DNA from: Firmicutes bacterium UBA2058
GTDB lineage: Bacteria > Bacillota > Clostridia > Tissierellales > Sedimentibacteraceae
DNA: 64,000 bases
Reading direction: 5' to 3'
Assembly (NCBI GenBank): GCA_002332905.1
Contig: DDAM01000039.1
Location: 26,219 to 90,218 of the forward strand
Below, piece by piece: positions 24,936 through 33,944 of the stretch (positions are counted from its first letter, which is position 1; the number at the start of each line of letters is the position of its first letter). The notes beneath the pieces were generated by a model. That model was not told the origin of the DNA. It did no database searches and saw only the letters and a list, made by a program, of their open reading frames with translations. The position numbers and the translations under genes are program-made.

Positions 24936-24948
24936 GAAGGTGTTAAAA

Positions 24949-25587
24949 ATGCTTCAAATTGAAAATGAAATATATGAAAAAGGCTATAAATATATAGCTT
25001 GTATTGATGAGGTTGGAAGAGGTTGCTTGTCCGGTAGTGTTGTAACTTGTGCTATAATAATGCCAAAAGGACTTTTAATTGAAGGAGTAAATGATTCAAA
25101 AAAATTGACTCCTAAAAAAAGGGATAAGCTGTTTGATGAGATAGTTGATAATGCCATAGCTATAGGAATTGGTGTAATAGACTGTAAAATAATTGATGAA
25201 ATAAATATAAAAAATGCAACTAAAATGGCTATGCTTCAAGCTATTTCTAATTTAAAAACAAAAGATGGACAAGGTATTAAGCCAGATTATCTGCTAATTG
25301 ATGCAGAAAAGCTTGATACAGATATTCCTCAATCTAATATAATAAAGGGAGATGCAAGATGCCATGGCATAGCCGCTGCATCGATAATTGCAAAGGTCAC
25401 TAGAGATAGGCAAATGATAGAGCTAGATGAGAAATATCCGGGGTATAATTTTAAGAGCAATAAAGGCTATGGAACAAAAGACCATGTTGAAGCTTTATTA
25501 AAATATGGACCTAAGGATATTCATAGAATGACATTTTTAAAAAAGATATTGGACAATAACGAGCAAATGACAATACTTAATTTTTGA
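24949..25587 (+). CDS. rnhB: Ribonuclease HII
   Basis: Removes RNA from RNA-DNA hybrids and single ribonucleotides from DNA. Catalytic acidic motif D20-E21-V-G-R-G, then NDSKKLTPKKR and LLIDAEKL, with KGDARCHGIAAASIIAKVTRD. 212 aa from the ATG at 24949, which has AGAAGGTG upstream; a GTG at 24940 lies within that ribosome site. Operon rbgA-rnhB-(element)-yraN-comM-dprA. Confidence 0.95.
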   Translation: MLQIENEIYEKGYKYIACIDEVGRGCLSGSVVTCAIIMPKGLLIEGVNDSKKLTPKKRDKLFDEIVDNAIAIGIGVIDCKIIDEINIKNATKMAMLQAISNLKTKDGQGIKPDYLLIDAEKLDTDIPQSNIIKGDARCHGIAAASIIAKVTRDRQMIELDEKYPGYNFKSNKGYGTKDHVEALLKYGPKDIHRMTFLKKILDNNEQMTILNF

Positions 25588-25593
25588 TGTATT

Positions 25594-25653
25594 AGCGTAA
25601 AAAAGGCACTTCACGCGTCTATTTTTGGTACCACTTTATAATGTGAGGATAAT
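25594..25653 (+). repeat. Family 1 element, divergent copy before yraN
   Basis: GCGTAAA (25595-25601) pairs with TTCACGC (25610-25616) except one position. A GGTACC palindrome and CCACTTTATAATGTGAGG follow before the yraN ATG. It is the most degenerate member. Confidence 0.55.
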
Positions 25654-26004
25654 ATGTATAAGGAAAATAAGGGGTTTTATTTTGAAGAGGTTGCAAGGAG
25701 ATATTTAGTAGATAAAAAATATGTTATATTAGACATTAATTTTTTGTGTAAATTTGGAGAAATAGATATAATTGCATTAAAAGATGGTGTACTTGTTTTT
25801 ATTGAGGTTAAGGGTAGAAAAAATATAGATTTTGGTTATCCAAGGGAATATGTTACTCCTATTAAAATCAAAAAAATTATAAGTACAGCTAATTATTATT
25901 TAATGAAGAAAAAATATGATAATATTCAATGTAGATTCGATATTGTAGAAATTATTAGCAATAGTAAAGAAATAAATCATATTGAAAATGCATTTGAAGT
26001 TTAA
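25654..26004 (+). CDS. yraN: YraN/UPF0102 family nuclease-like protein
   Basis: A 116-aa protein of the UPF0102 family with an endonuclease-like fold: EEVARRYLVDKKY, then GEIDIIALKDGVLVFIEVKG, in which the D and E-x-K residues match a PD-(D/E)xK-type site. Conserved next to rnhB and comM in many bacteria; biochemical role unproven. TGAGG before the ATG. Confidence 0.88.
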   Translation: MYKENKGFYFEEVARRYLVDKKYVILDINFLCKFGEIDIIALKDGVLVFIEVKGRKNIDFGYPREYVTPIKIKKIISTANYYLMKKKYDNIQCRFDIVEIISNSKEINHIENAFEV

Positions 26005-26020
26005 TATATTAAGGGGGAAT

Positions 26021-26052
26021 AGCGTGAAAAAAGAACTTCACGCTGGGAAAAT
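26021..26052 (+). repeat. Family 1 element, copy before comM (hairpin 1 only)
   Basis: AGCGTGAA (26021-26028) pairs perfectly with TTCACGCT (26037-26044). GGGGGAAT lies just before and GGGAAAAT just after the hairpin, so a folded hairpin would bring the strong upstream GGGGG close to the ATG at 26053. Confidence 0.7.
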
Positions 26053-27576
26053 ATGTTATCAAAAGTTAAAGCATGTGTATTACAAGGGCTTGAAGGGTGT
26101 ATAGTTGAAGTTGAAACAGATTTATCTAGCGGTTTGCCAGGTTTTAATATCGTTGGATTAGCAGATACTGCAATTAAAGAAGCTAAGGAAAGAGTGCGTT
26201 CATCTATAAAAAATAGTGGATATAGATTTCCTGTAAGTAAAATAACAATTAACTTAGCTCCTGCTAATTTGAAAAAAGAGGGGAGTCAAATGGATTTGCC
26301 TATTGCAGTTGGAGTGTTGTCTGCTAGTAAAATAATAAAAAACCAAATAGATGATATATGTTTTATTGGAGAATTATCTTTAGATGGTAAAATAACAAAA
26401 GTAGATGGCGCTTTGCCACTAGTAATAAGCTTAAGGAATTTTAATGTAAGAAAAGTTATTATTCCAATTGAAAATAAAGAGGAATGCGGTGTTATAGATA
26501 ATATAGACATAATACCAGTTGATACATTAATAGATTTAGTTGATTATTTAAATGAAGAAATAGAAATACCTCCTTACAAGTCAATATATATGGACTCATT
26601 GTTAGAACATCAGTATGAAGAAGACTTTTCAGAGATAAAGGGACAAACTGCACTAAAAAGAGCAGTAGAAATTGCTGCTGCCGGAGGGCATAATCTTTTA
26701 ATGCTTGGACCTCCGGGGTCTGGTAAAACAATGATTGCAAAGCGAATACCTACTATATTGCCTGACTTATCTTTTGAAGAATCATTAGAAGTTACAAACA
26801 TATATAGTATATCAGGTGAAACAAGTGAGAATGGTCTAATGAAGAAAAGACCATTTAGAAGTCCACATCACACAGTATCAAGAGCTGCATTAGCGGGTGG
26901 CGGAAGAACTTCTAAGCCCGGAGAGGTTTCATTATCCCATTATGGAGTTTTATTTTTAGATGAGATGCCTGAATTTCCTAAAAGTGTATTAGAAGTTTTA
27001 AGGCAGCCAATGGAAGATGGGATGATTTCAGTCGCAAGAGCAAATAATACATATACTTATCCAGCAAAATTTATGCTTATAGGTTCTATGAATCCATGTC
27101 CTTGTGGTTTCTTAGGCGACCCTAAACACGAATGCTCCTGTAATCAAGGACAAATCAATAAATACTTAAGCAAGATATCAGGTCCGCTTCTTGATAGAAT
27201 GGATATACAAATAGAAGTGTCTCCAGTTTACTACGAGGATTTAAATAGTAAGAATAAAGAAGAATCATCAAAAGAAATAAAAGAAAGAGTATTAAATGCA
27301 AGGCATATTCAAAGTAATAGATACAAAGGTTCAAATGTATATACTAATTCCCAGTTGACCTCAAAGCAAGTAGCAAAGTACTGCAAAATAGATAGTGACT
27401 CTGAAGCACTTTTGAAAATAGCCTTTGATAGCTTAGGGTTAAGCGCTAGAGCATACAATAAAATTTTAAAGGTTGCAAGGACTATAGCTGATTTAGAAAA
27501 TAGTGAAAATATTTTGCAAAAGCATATTGCAGAAGCAATTCAGTACAGAACTTTAGATAGAAAGTATTGGAGGTAA
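26053..27576 (+). CDS. comM: YifB/ComM-family Mg-chelatase-like AAA+ ATPase
   Basis: A 507-aa hexameric helicase-like ATPase. N-terminal Lon-like/ChlI domain (VEVETDLSSGLPGFNIVGL), AAA+ core with Walker A GPPGSGKT near 218-225, LFLDEMPEF Walker B, and a C-terminal Mg_chelatase_C domain. ComM promotes branch migration during natural transformation in some bacteria. Sits directly before dprA, another transformation gene. Confidence 0.93.
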   Translation: MLSKVKACVLQGLEGCIVEVETDLSSGLPGFNIVGLADTAIKEAKERVRSSIKNSGYRFPVSKITINLAPANLKKEGSQMDLPIAVGVLSASKIIKNQIDDICFIGELSLDGKITKVDGALPLVISLRNFNVRKVIIPIENKEECGVIDNIDIIPVDTLIDLVDYLNEEIEIPPYKSIYMDSLLEHQYEEDFSEIKGQTALKRAVEIAAAGGHNLLMLGPPGSGKTMIAKRIPTILPDLSFEESLEVTNIYSISGETSENGLMKKRPFRSPHHTVSRAALAGGGRTSKPGEVSLSHYGVLFLDEMPEFPKSVLEVLRQPMEDGMISVARANNTYTYPAKFMLIGSMNPCPCGFLGDPKHECSCNQGQINKYLSKISGPLLDRMDIQIEVSPVYYEDLNSKNKEESSKEIKERVLNARHIQSNRYKGSNVYTNSQLTSKQVAKYCKIDSDSEALLKIAFDSLGLSARAYNKILKVARTIADLENSENILQKHIAEAIQYRTLDRKYWR

Positions 27577-27577
27577 T

Positions 27578-27632
27578 AGCGTGAAAAAATACACTTCACA
27601 ACGTGAAATGTATTTCACGATGGGAGGTTATT
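27578..27632 (+). repeat. Family 1 element, doubled copy before dprA
   Basis: Two consecutive hairpins: GTGAA (27581-27585) with TTCAC (27595-27599), and CGTGAAA (27602-27608) with TTTCACG (27613-27619). The four arms can also pair across each other, so two alternative folds are possible. Then GGGAGG and the ATG at 27633. Confidence 0.7.
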
Positions 27633-28733
27633 ATGTCTGTTAATAATAAAATAGTTTTAGCTTGGTTAAGTTCAGAAAAAGGTATTGGAAATAGAACTAT
27701 AACTAAGCTTATAGAGTATTTTGGTGAAGTAGAGGAAATTTGGCATAATTTAAATAAAGAAAGAAGAAATTTAGCATATATCAATGATTTTACAATAGAC
27801 AGATTAATAAGTAAAAAGAATGATTTCGAAGAAAGACTACTAAATAGATTAAATAAAGAAAACGTAAAAGTAATTACAATGCTTGACGATGATTATCCAA
27901 AAAAATTAAAGAATATAATAAATCCTCCATGCATATTGTATTGCAAAGGTGATATAGATGTTCTAAATAATTTATCTATTGGTATTGTTGGTTCAAGAAA
28001 GGCTACTGATTATGGTAAATTTTGTGCCGATAAATTTGCAAGAGAATTATCTGACTTGGGAATAACAATAATTAGTGGATTAGCAAATGGGATAGATACT
28101 ATTGCCCATAAAAGCGCAATAAAAGCAAAAGGTAAAACCATTGGAGTTATCGGTTGCGGAATAAATATTATTTACCCTCAAAAGAATAGAGAATTATACA
28201 TGGAAATTGAAAATACTGGAGGTGCTGTAATTACAGAGTACCCTTTTGATATGGAGCCAATAGCGTCAAATTTTCCAAATCGCAATAGAATAATAAGTGG
28301 ACTAAGCTCTGGAATTTTAGTTGTAGAAGCTCAGGAAAAAAGCGGTACACTTATCACAGTTAGCCATGCTGCTGAACAGGGTAAAGAAGTTTTTTCTATA
28401 CCTGGTAACATAAACAGTATATTTAGTGTTGGTACAAATAAATTAATAAAAGATGGTGCTAAATTAGTAAGCAACGTTGACGATATAATAGAAGAATTAC
28501 CTGAATTCAATAATTTAAGAGATAAATTTATAAAAAAAGAAATAAATTTTAATAGTTTAAATAAAATAGAACAAGATATAATTACACTTATTTCAGAGGG
28601 AGAGAAAAATTTTGATGAAATATCTTCTAAAATTAATTATCCTATAAGTGAAATTTTATGTAGTTTAACTATATTAGAAATGAAATCTATGATTATTCAA
28701 ACAAGCGGTAAAAAATTTGTTCTTGCAAATTAG
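27633..28733 (+). CDS. dprA: DNA processing protein DprA (Smf)
   Basis: Loads RecA on incoming single-stranded DNA during natural transformation. Rossmann-like core with GIVGSRKATDYG near 115-126, ISGLANGIDTIAHKSAI and FPNRNRIISGLS; short N-terminal SAM-like and C-terminal winged domain. 366 aa from the ATG at 27633 (GGGAGG 6 bases up). The longer GTG start in the element is rejected. Confidence 0.95.
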   Translation: MSVNNKIVLAWLSSEKGIGNRTITKLIEYFGEVEEIWHNLNKERRNLAYINDFTIDRLISKKNDFEERLLNRLNKENVKVITMLDDDYPKKLKNIINPPCILYCKGDIDVLNNLSIGIVGSRKATDYGKFCADKFARELSDLGITIISGLANGIDTIAHKSAIKAKGKTIGVIGCGINIIYPQKNRELYMEIENTGGAVITEYPFDMEPIASNFPNRNRIISGLSSGILVVEAQEKSGTLITVSHAAEQGKEVFSIPGNINSIFSVGTNKLIKDGAKLVSNVDDIIEELPEFNNLRDKFIKKEINFNSLNKIEQDIITLISEGEKNFDEISSKINYPISEILCSLTILEMKSMIIQTSGKKFVLAN

Positions 28734-28801
28734 TTGATTTTAGTGTATACATTAATATGCAGAATAGGAGATAAGGTTGAAAGAAATATGAGAAATAATA
28801 G

Positions 28802-28867
28802 AATAAGAACCGAGTCCATGCTTGGTTTTTTATGGTATTTTGTTCAGATGGAGGCATGGACTTAGAT
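28802..28867 (+). repeat. Family 2 hairpin/RBS element, copy before topA
   Basis: AGTCCATGC (28813-28821) pairs with GCATGGACT (28854-28862), 9 bp perfect. The GGAGG (28850-28854) ends at the base of the right arm. The conserved lead-in AATAAG..CCGA is present. Compare the copies before rseP and rbfA. Confidence 0.7.
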
Positions 28868-31057
28868 ATGGAAAAAAAATTAGTGATTGTTGAATCACCT
28901 GCAAAGGCTAAAACTATAGGAAAATTTTTAGGCAATAACTATACTGTTAAGGCTTCTGTTGGTCATGTTAGAGATTTGCCTAAAAGCAAACTAGGTATAA
29001 ATATAGATAATAATTTTGAACCTGATTACATTACTATTAGAGGTAAAGGTGACGTAATTAAAGAACTTAAAAAAGAAACAAAAAAGGCAAAACAAGTTTT
29101 GCTTGCAACTGACCCCGATAGAGAGGGAGAAGCTATTTCATGGCATTTATCTAAGCTTTTAAATTTAGATGAAAAAAGCTGTAACAGAATTGAATTTAAT
29201 GAAATAACAAAAGAAGCTATTAAAAAAGCTGTTAAAAATCCAAGAAAAATAAACACTGATCTGGTAGATGCTCAACAAGCAAGAAGAGTATTAGATAGAT
29301 TGGTTGGATACAATATCAGCCCACTTTTATGGAGAAAAATTGAAAAAGGATTAAGTGCTGGTAGAGTACAATCTGTTGCATTAAAGCTTATATGTGACAG
29401 AGAAAGAGAAATTAGTAATTTCGTATCGGAAGAATATTGGACAATAGATATTGAATTAATTGAGAATAAGAAAAAATTTATAGCAAAATATTATGGTTTA
29501 TTAAAAGATGATGGAAAAATAAGCAAGGTTAAATTAAAAAATGAAGAAGAAACTAATGAAGTTTTAAACAGTATAGATAAAAATAGCTTATCTGTTTACA
29601 AAGTTGAAAAAAATCGTAGCTTAAAGAAACCATATCCACCATTTACGACAAGTAGTTTACAACAAGAGGCGAATAAAAAGCTTAATTTTTCTTCTAAAAA
29701 AACAATGATGGTCGCACAGCAGTTGTATGAGGGCATTAATATAAAGGGCGAGGGAAGTGTAGGTTTAGTTACATATATTAGAACAGATTCCTTTAGAATT
29801 TCTAATGAGGCTCATGAACATGTAAAGGATTATATAGTTAAAAAATGTGGTCAAGAATATTATAAGCATAATGAGTATAATAAGAAAAATAAGGCTGAAG
29901 CTCAAGATGCTCATGAAGCCATCAGACCGACTTCAATTGATAGAAGCCCAGAAAAGATAAAAGATTCTCTTAGTCCAGAGCAATATAAATTATACAGTTT
30001 GATTTGGAGACGATTTGTAGCATCACAAATGACGGATGCTGAGTTTGATACTACAACTATTACTTTTAATAGTAGTAGTAATATATTTAAAACATCTGGA
30101 AGCATATTGCAGTTTGATGGATATAAAAAGATTTATAATTATAGTGACGGTTCTAAGGATGTTACCTTACCAAATATTAATGAAGGTGATTTTATTAGTA
30201 TAAATGAGATTTTACCAGAGAAACATTTTACTAATCCTCCTGCTAGATATACAGAGGCTACTTTAATTAAGGTAATGGAAGTTCTTGGGATTGGTAGACC
30301 TAGTACTTATGCTCCAACTATTATTACAATTACTAATAGAGAATATGTAGTAAAAGAAAAAAATTATTTAATGCCAACTGAAATGGGTTTGTTAGTAGAT
30401 GAAATGCTTGTTAAATATTTTAATAATATAATTAATGATAAATTTACTGCTGAACTTGAAAACAAGCTAGATGCTGTTGCTAACGGAAAGGTAAATTGGC
30501 ATAATATTATAAATGATTTTTATGGAGAATTTAAAGTTTCTTTAGATAGAGCAGATAAGGAAATTGAAAAAATTGAGATAAAGGAAGAAGTCAGCACTGA
30601 AAAATGTGAACAATGCGGTGAATTTATGGTTGTTAAAAAGGGGAGATTTGGAAAATTCTTAGCTTGCCCTAACTATCCAGAGTGCAAAACGACTAAAAAA
30701 CTAAATCAAAAAGATGTAGCTGAAGAAACAGATATTGATTGTGAATTATGTGGAGCAAAAATGCTAAAAAGAAAAGGTAGATTTGGTGATTTCTTAGCGT
30801 GCTCAAACTACCCAAATTGTAAAAACACAAAACAAATTGTTCAAAAGATTGATGCTAAATGTCCGAGATGTGGAAAAGATATAGTAGTTAAATATACTAA
30901 AAAAGGACGAAGATTTTACGGATGTAGCGGATATCCAGACTGTAATTTTATTTCATGGAATGAACCAACTAACCAAATTTGTGAGATTTGTGGCAATCAA
31001 ATGGTTAAAAAAAATGACGAAATTGTATGTTTAAAATGTAAAAAAGAAAATAAGTAA
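28868..31057 (+). CDS. topA: DNA topoisomerase I
   Basis: Relaxes negative supercoils by a type IA mechanism. Toprim VESPAKAKTIGKFLG at 7-21 and DPDREGEAISWHL, active-site tyrosine in YIRTDS near residue 302, and four C-terminal zinc ribbons (CEQC, CELC, CPRC and CEIC pairs). 729 aa. I prefer the ATG at 28868; an in-frame ATG at 28856 is only one base from GGAGG. codY, xerC and hslVU, often next to topA, are absent. Confidence 0.95.
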   Translation: MEKKLVIVESPAKAKTIGKFLGNNYTVKASVGHVRDLPKSKLGINIDNNFEPDYITIRGKGDVIKELKKETKKAKQVLLATDPDREGEAISWHLSKLLNLDEKSCNRIEFNEITKEAIKKAVKNPRKINTDLVDAQQARRVLDRLVGYNISPLLWRKIEKGLSAGRVQSVALKLICDREREISNFVSEEYWTIDIELIENKKKFIAKYYGLLKDDGKISKVKLKNEEETNEVLNSIDKNSLSVYKVEKNRSLKKPYPPFTTSSLQQEANKKLNFSSKKTMMVAQQLYEGINIKGEGSVGLVTYIRTDSFRISNEAHEHVKDYIVKKCGQEYYKHNEYNKKNKAEAQDAHEAIRPTSIDRSPEKIKDSLSPEQYKLYSLIWRRFVASQMTDAEFDTTTITFNSSSNIFKTSGSILQFDGYKKIYNYSDGSKDVTLPNINEGDFISINEILPEKHFTNPPARYTEATLIKVMEVLGIGRPSTYAPTIITITNREYVVKEKNYLMPTEMGLLVDEMLVKYFNNIINDKFTAELENKLDAVANGKVNWHNIINDFYGEFKVSLDRADKEIEKIEIKEEVSTEKCEQCGEFMVVKKGRFGKFLACPNYPECKTTKKLNQKDVAEETDIDCELCGAKMLKRKGRFGDFLACSNYPNCKNTKQIVQKIDAKCPRCGKDIVVKYTKKGRRFYGCSGYPDCNFISWNEPTNQICEICGNQMVKKNDEIVCLKCKKENK

Positions 31058-31098
31058 TTAAAATAATATAAAAAAATACGATTATAGTAAAAAAAATG

Positions 31099-31127
31099 TT
31101 GCTATGCATTATTGTGTGTGTTATAAT
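31099..31127 (+). promoter_or_regulatory. Promoter for rpsB
   Basis: TTGCTA (31099-31104), 17-base spacer, TATAAT (31122-31127), giving a leader of about 100 bases before rpsB. Confidence 0.7.
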
Positions 31128-31234
31128 ACCAAAGTACTATGCACAGTGTCTGATTTATAATAGGTGTGCTCATAATATGAGTCTTGAGTAAATATGAAGA
31201 TGCTGGATGTAAAAACAAAAGGAGGAAATTAAAA

Positions 31235-31999
31235 ATGGCAATAGTAAGTATGAAAAAATTACTTGAAGCAGGAGTTCACTTCGGTCATCAAACTAGAAGA
31301 TGGAATCCAAAAATGGCTGAGTATATTTTCACAGAAAGAAATGGAATTTATATCATCGACTTACAAAAAACTAGTGATAAGGTTGATGAGGCTTATAACT
31401 TTATAAAAGATGTTGTAGCTAATGGTGGAGACATATTATTTGTTGGAACAAAAAAGCAAGCTCAAGAAGCTACTAAAAGTGAAGCTTTAAGATGTGGAAT
31501 GCATTTTGTAAGCCAAAGATGGTTAGGTGGTATGTTAACAAACTACAAAACTATCAGAAACAGAATTAATAGACTTAATGAGTTAAAGAAAATGGAAGAG
31601 GATGGAACATTCGCTCTTTTACCAAAAAAAGAAGTTATAAAATTAAAGCATGAAGCTGAAAGACTTGAAAAATTCTTAGGTGGAATTAAGAACATGGAAA
31701 AAATTCCAGGTGCTTTATTCGTAGTTGACCCAAGAAAAGAAAAAATAGCTGTTCAAGAAGCTAAAATATTAGGAATTCCAGTTGTAGCTATAGTTGATAC
31801 AAACTGTGATCCTGATGAAGTTGATTTAGTTATCCCTGGAAATGACGATGCAATTAGAGCCGTTAAATTATTAACTGCTACTATAGCTGATGCTATCATT
31901 GAAGGAAAACAAGGTGAGCAATTAACTGATGTTGCTGAAGATAATGAAGAGGGATTAACTGAAGAAGAATTAGATAAAGTAGAAGAAAATATAGAAGAA
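31235..31999 (+). CDS. rpsB: 30S ribosomal protein S2
   Basis: Small-subunit protein needed for mRNA binding. 254-255 aa with VSMKKLLEAGVHFGHQTRRW at the start and VVDPRKEKIAVQEA and PVVAIVDTNCDPDEVD later; the acidic tail ends EENIEE. The ATG at 31235 follows AGGAGG by 9 bases; an in-frame upstream start in the leader has no ribosome site and is not used. The stop codon is at 32000-32002. Confidence 0.97.
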
Positions 32000-32012
32000 T
32001 AATTATACATGA

Positions 32013-32055
32013 AAGTAAGGATTAAGGGTATGCTCCTTATTACCTTACTTTTTTT
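32013..32055 (+). terminator. Terminator/attenuator between rpsB and tsf
   Basis: AAGTAAGG (32013-32020) pairs with CCTTACTT (32043-32050), with an inner TAAGG/CCTTA pair and a T-run. It should reduce tsf relative to rpsB unless read through; no good promoter for tsf is visible. Confidence 0.8.
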
Positions 32056-32062
32056 AAATAAG

Positions 32063-32131
32063 AGAGTGAATTTCATTTCACTTTAAAATTATTATGATGC
32101 TGCTTAGCAGCATAAGTAGGAGGAAATAATT
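32063..32131 (+). repeat. Family 1 element, copy before tsf
   Basis: Hairpin 1: AGTGAA (32065-32070) with TTCACT (32077-32082). Hairpin 2: ATGCTGC (32097-32103) with GCAGCAT (32107-32113), both perfect. Then AAGTAGGAGGAAATAATT and ATG. Confidence 0.75.
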
Positions 32132-33052
32132 ATGGCAGAAATAACTGCATCAATGGTAAAAGAGCTTAGAGAAGCTACAAATGCTGGGATGATGGATTGT
32201 AAAAAAGCGTTAGCTGCTTGCGATGGTGATATGGAAAAAGCAGTGGATTTTTTAAGAGAAAAAGGACTTGCACAAGCTGCTAAAAAATCAGGAAGAGTTG
32301 CAGCTGAAGGTATAGCTACAATTGCTATATCAGCAGATGGTAAGAAAGGCTCTGTTGTTGAGATTAACTCAGAAACTGACTTTGTTGCAAAAAACGAAGA
32401 GTTCAAAGATTTTGTAAATAATGTTGCAAAAATAGTTGTTGAATCAAACTTTAAAGACGTAGAAGAATTAAAGAATTCTAAGTATTTAAATGAAAATGAA
32501 ACAGTACAAGAGGTTTTAACTGCTAAAATAGCTAAGATAGGCGAGAATATGAATCTTAGAAGATTTGAGACTGTAGAAGTTTCAAGCGGTGTTGTAACTG
32601 GATACATTCACGGTGCTGGTAAAATAGCTGTTATAGTAGGTTTGGAAACAGAAGCATCAGGTAATGAATTGGAAGAATTAGGAAAAGACATAGCAATGCA
32701 AGTTGCAGCAATGAATCCAAAGTATGTAACTAAGGATGATGTTGATCAAGAATACTTGGCACATGAAAAAGAAATCTTAATAGCTCAAGCATTAAATGAA
32801 GGAAAACCTCAAAACATAGTTGAAAAAATGGTTGAAGGAAGACTTCAAAAAGAATTAAAAGATATTTGCTTAGTTGAGCAAGTATTTGTTAAGGACTCTG
32901 ATTTGACAGTTGGAAAATTAATAGATAATATTGCCAAAAAACTTGGAAAATCTATTAAAATTGCAGGAGTTAGAAGATTTGAAGTTGGCGAAGGCTTAGA
33001 AAAAAAATCTGAAAATTTTGCAGAAGAAGTTGCTAAACAAATGAATATGTAA
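32132..33052 (+). CDS. tsf: Elongation factor Ts
   Basis: Nucleotide exchange factor for EF-Tu. UBA-like N-terminus (ELREATNAGMMDCKKALAAC at 12-31), core motif SETDFVAKNEEF near 79-90 and C-terminal helices. 306 aa, the long Firmicute/Clostridia form. TAGGAGG before the ATG. Confidence 0.97.
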   Translation: MAEITASMVKELREATNAGMMDCKKALAACDGDMEKAVDFLREKGLAQAAKKSGRVAAEGIATIAISADGKKGSVVEINSETDFVAKNEEFKDFVNNVAKIVVESNFKDVEELKNSKYLNENETVQEVLTAKIAKIGENMNLRRFETVEVSSGVVTGYIHGAGKIAVIVGLETEASGNELEELGKDIAMQVAAMNPKYVTKDDVDQEYLAHEKEILIAQALNEGKPQNIVEKMVEGRLQKELKDICLVEQVFVKDSDLTVGKLIDNIAKKLGKSIKIAGVRRFEVGEGLEKKSENFAEEVAKQMNM

Positions 33053-33060
33053 TATTATAT

Positions 33061-33089
33061 AATGGAGAACTATTATTTGGTTCTCCATT
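33061..33089 (+). terminator. Hairpin after tsf
   Basis: AATGGAGAAC (33061-33070) and GTTCTCCATT (33080-33089), 10 bp perfect with a 9-base loop; only ACTTAAATTT follows, so it may be an RNA-processing or stability hairpin rather than a terminator. Confidence 0.5.
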
Positions 33090-33115
33090 ACTTAAATTTA
33101 GACTATCAGGAGGCA

Positions 33116-33229
33116 AGTGTGAAAGAAACATTTCACACTATGGAAAAATCAAAAACGATTTTTCATCTATTTTATGATGCCACTTAAATGTTTCGACGTA
33201 GTCGAAACTATGGCATAATGGAGGAAAGT
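33116..33229 (+). repeat. Family 1 element, expanded copy before pyrH
   Basis: Hairpin 1: AGTGTGAAA (33116-33124) with TTTCACACT (33131-33139). An extra hairpin follows: GAAAAATC (33143-33150) with GATTTTTC (33157-33164). Then ATGCCA (33177-33182) with TGGCAT (33211-33216) enclosing GTTTCGAC (33190-33197) with GTCGAAAC (33201-33208). It ends in AATGGAGGA. This is the trmD-type element with inserted sub-hairpins. Confidence 0.8.
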
Positions 33230-33943
33230 ATGAACTGTAAATATAAAAGAGTATTATTAAAAATTAGCGGTGAAGCTTTATCAGGTGGAGCTGGACATGG
33301 AGTTGATGAAAAAACAATTATGTCTATAGCTAAAGAAATAAAAACAGTTAATGACCTCGGTGTACAAGTTGCTATTGTTGTTGGTGGTGGGAATTTCTGG
33401 CGTGGAGCATCTGCTAAGGATATGGATAGAACCACATCCGACTATATGGGAATGTTAGGTACAATAATAAATGGTTTGGCACTGCAAACTCACTTGGAAA
33501 AATTAGGAGTCGAAGCTGTTGCTCAAACTTCTATAGAGATGAAACAAGTGGCAGAACCATATATTAGACGTAAAGCAGTAAAACATTTAGAATCTAATAA
33601 AGTTGTTATATTTGCGGGTGGAACTGGTAACCCTTATTTTTCAACTGATACTACAGCAGCATTAAGAGCAGCAGAAATAAATGCTGATGTTATTTTGCTT
33701 GCAAAAAACGGTGTTGATGGTGTTTATTCTGAAGATCCAAAAAAGAACCCTAATGCACAAAAATATACTGACTTAACATACATAGATGTGTTAAATAAAG
33801 GTTTGAAAATTATGGACTCGACTGCTACTTCACTATGTATGGATAACAAAATACCGATATTGGTATTTGCTATAGAGGACCCAAAAAACATTGAGCGAAT
33901 TATTTTAGGAGAAAATATAGGAACTATTATTAAGGAGGTATAA
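33230..33943 (+). CDS. pyrH: UMP kinase
   Basis: Phosphorylates UMP to UDP. Amino-acid-kinase fold: KRVLLKISGEALSG at 5-18, VVGGGNFWRG, and TDTTAALRAAEINAD, then NGVDGVYSEDP. 237 aa. The ATG at 33230 has GGAGGAA 4 bases upstream. Its end overlaps the RBS of frr. Confidence 0.97.
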   Translation: MNCKYKRVLLKISGEALSGGAGHGVDEKTIMSIAKEIKTVNDLGVQVAIVVGGGNFWRGASAKDMDRTTSDYMGMLGTIINGLALQTHLEKLGVEAVAQTSIEMKQVAEPYIRRKAVKHLESNKVVIFAGGTGNPYFSTDTTAALRAAEINADVILLAKNGVDGVYSEDPKKNPNAQKYTDLTYIDVLNKGLKIMDSTATSLCMDNKIPILVFAIEDPKNIERIILGENIGTIIKEV

Positions 33944-33944
33944 A

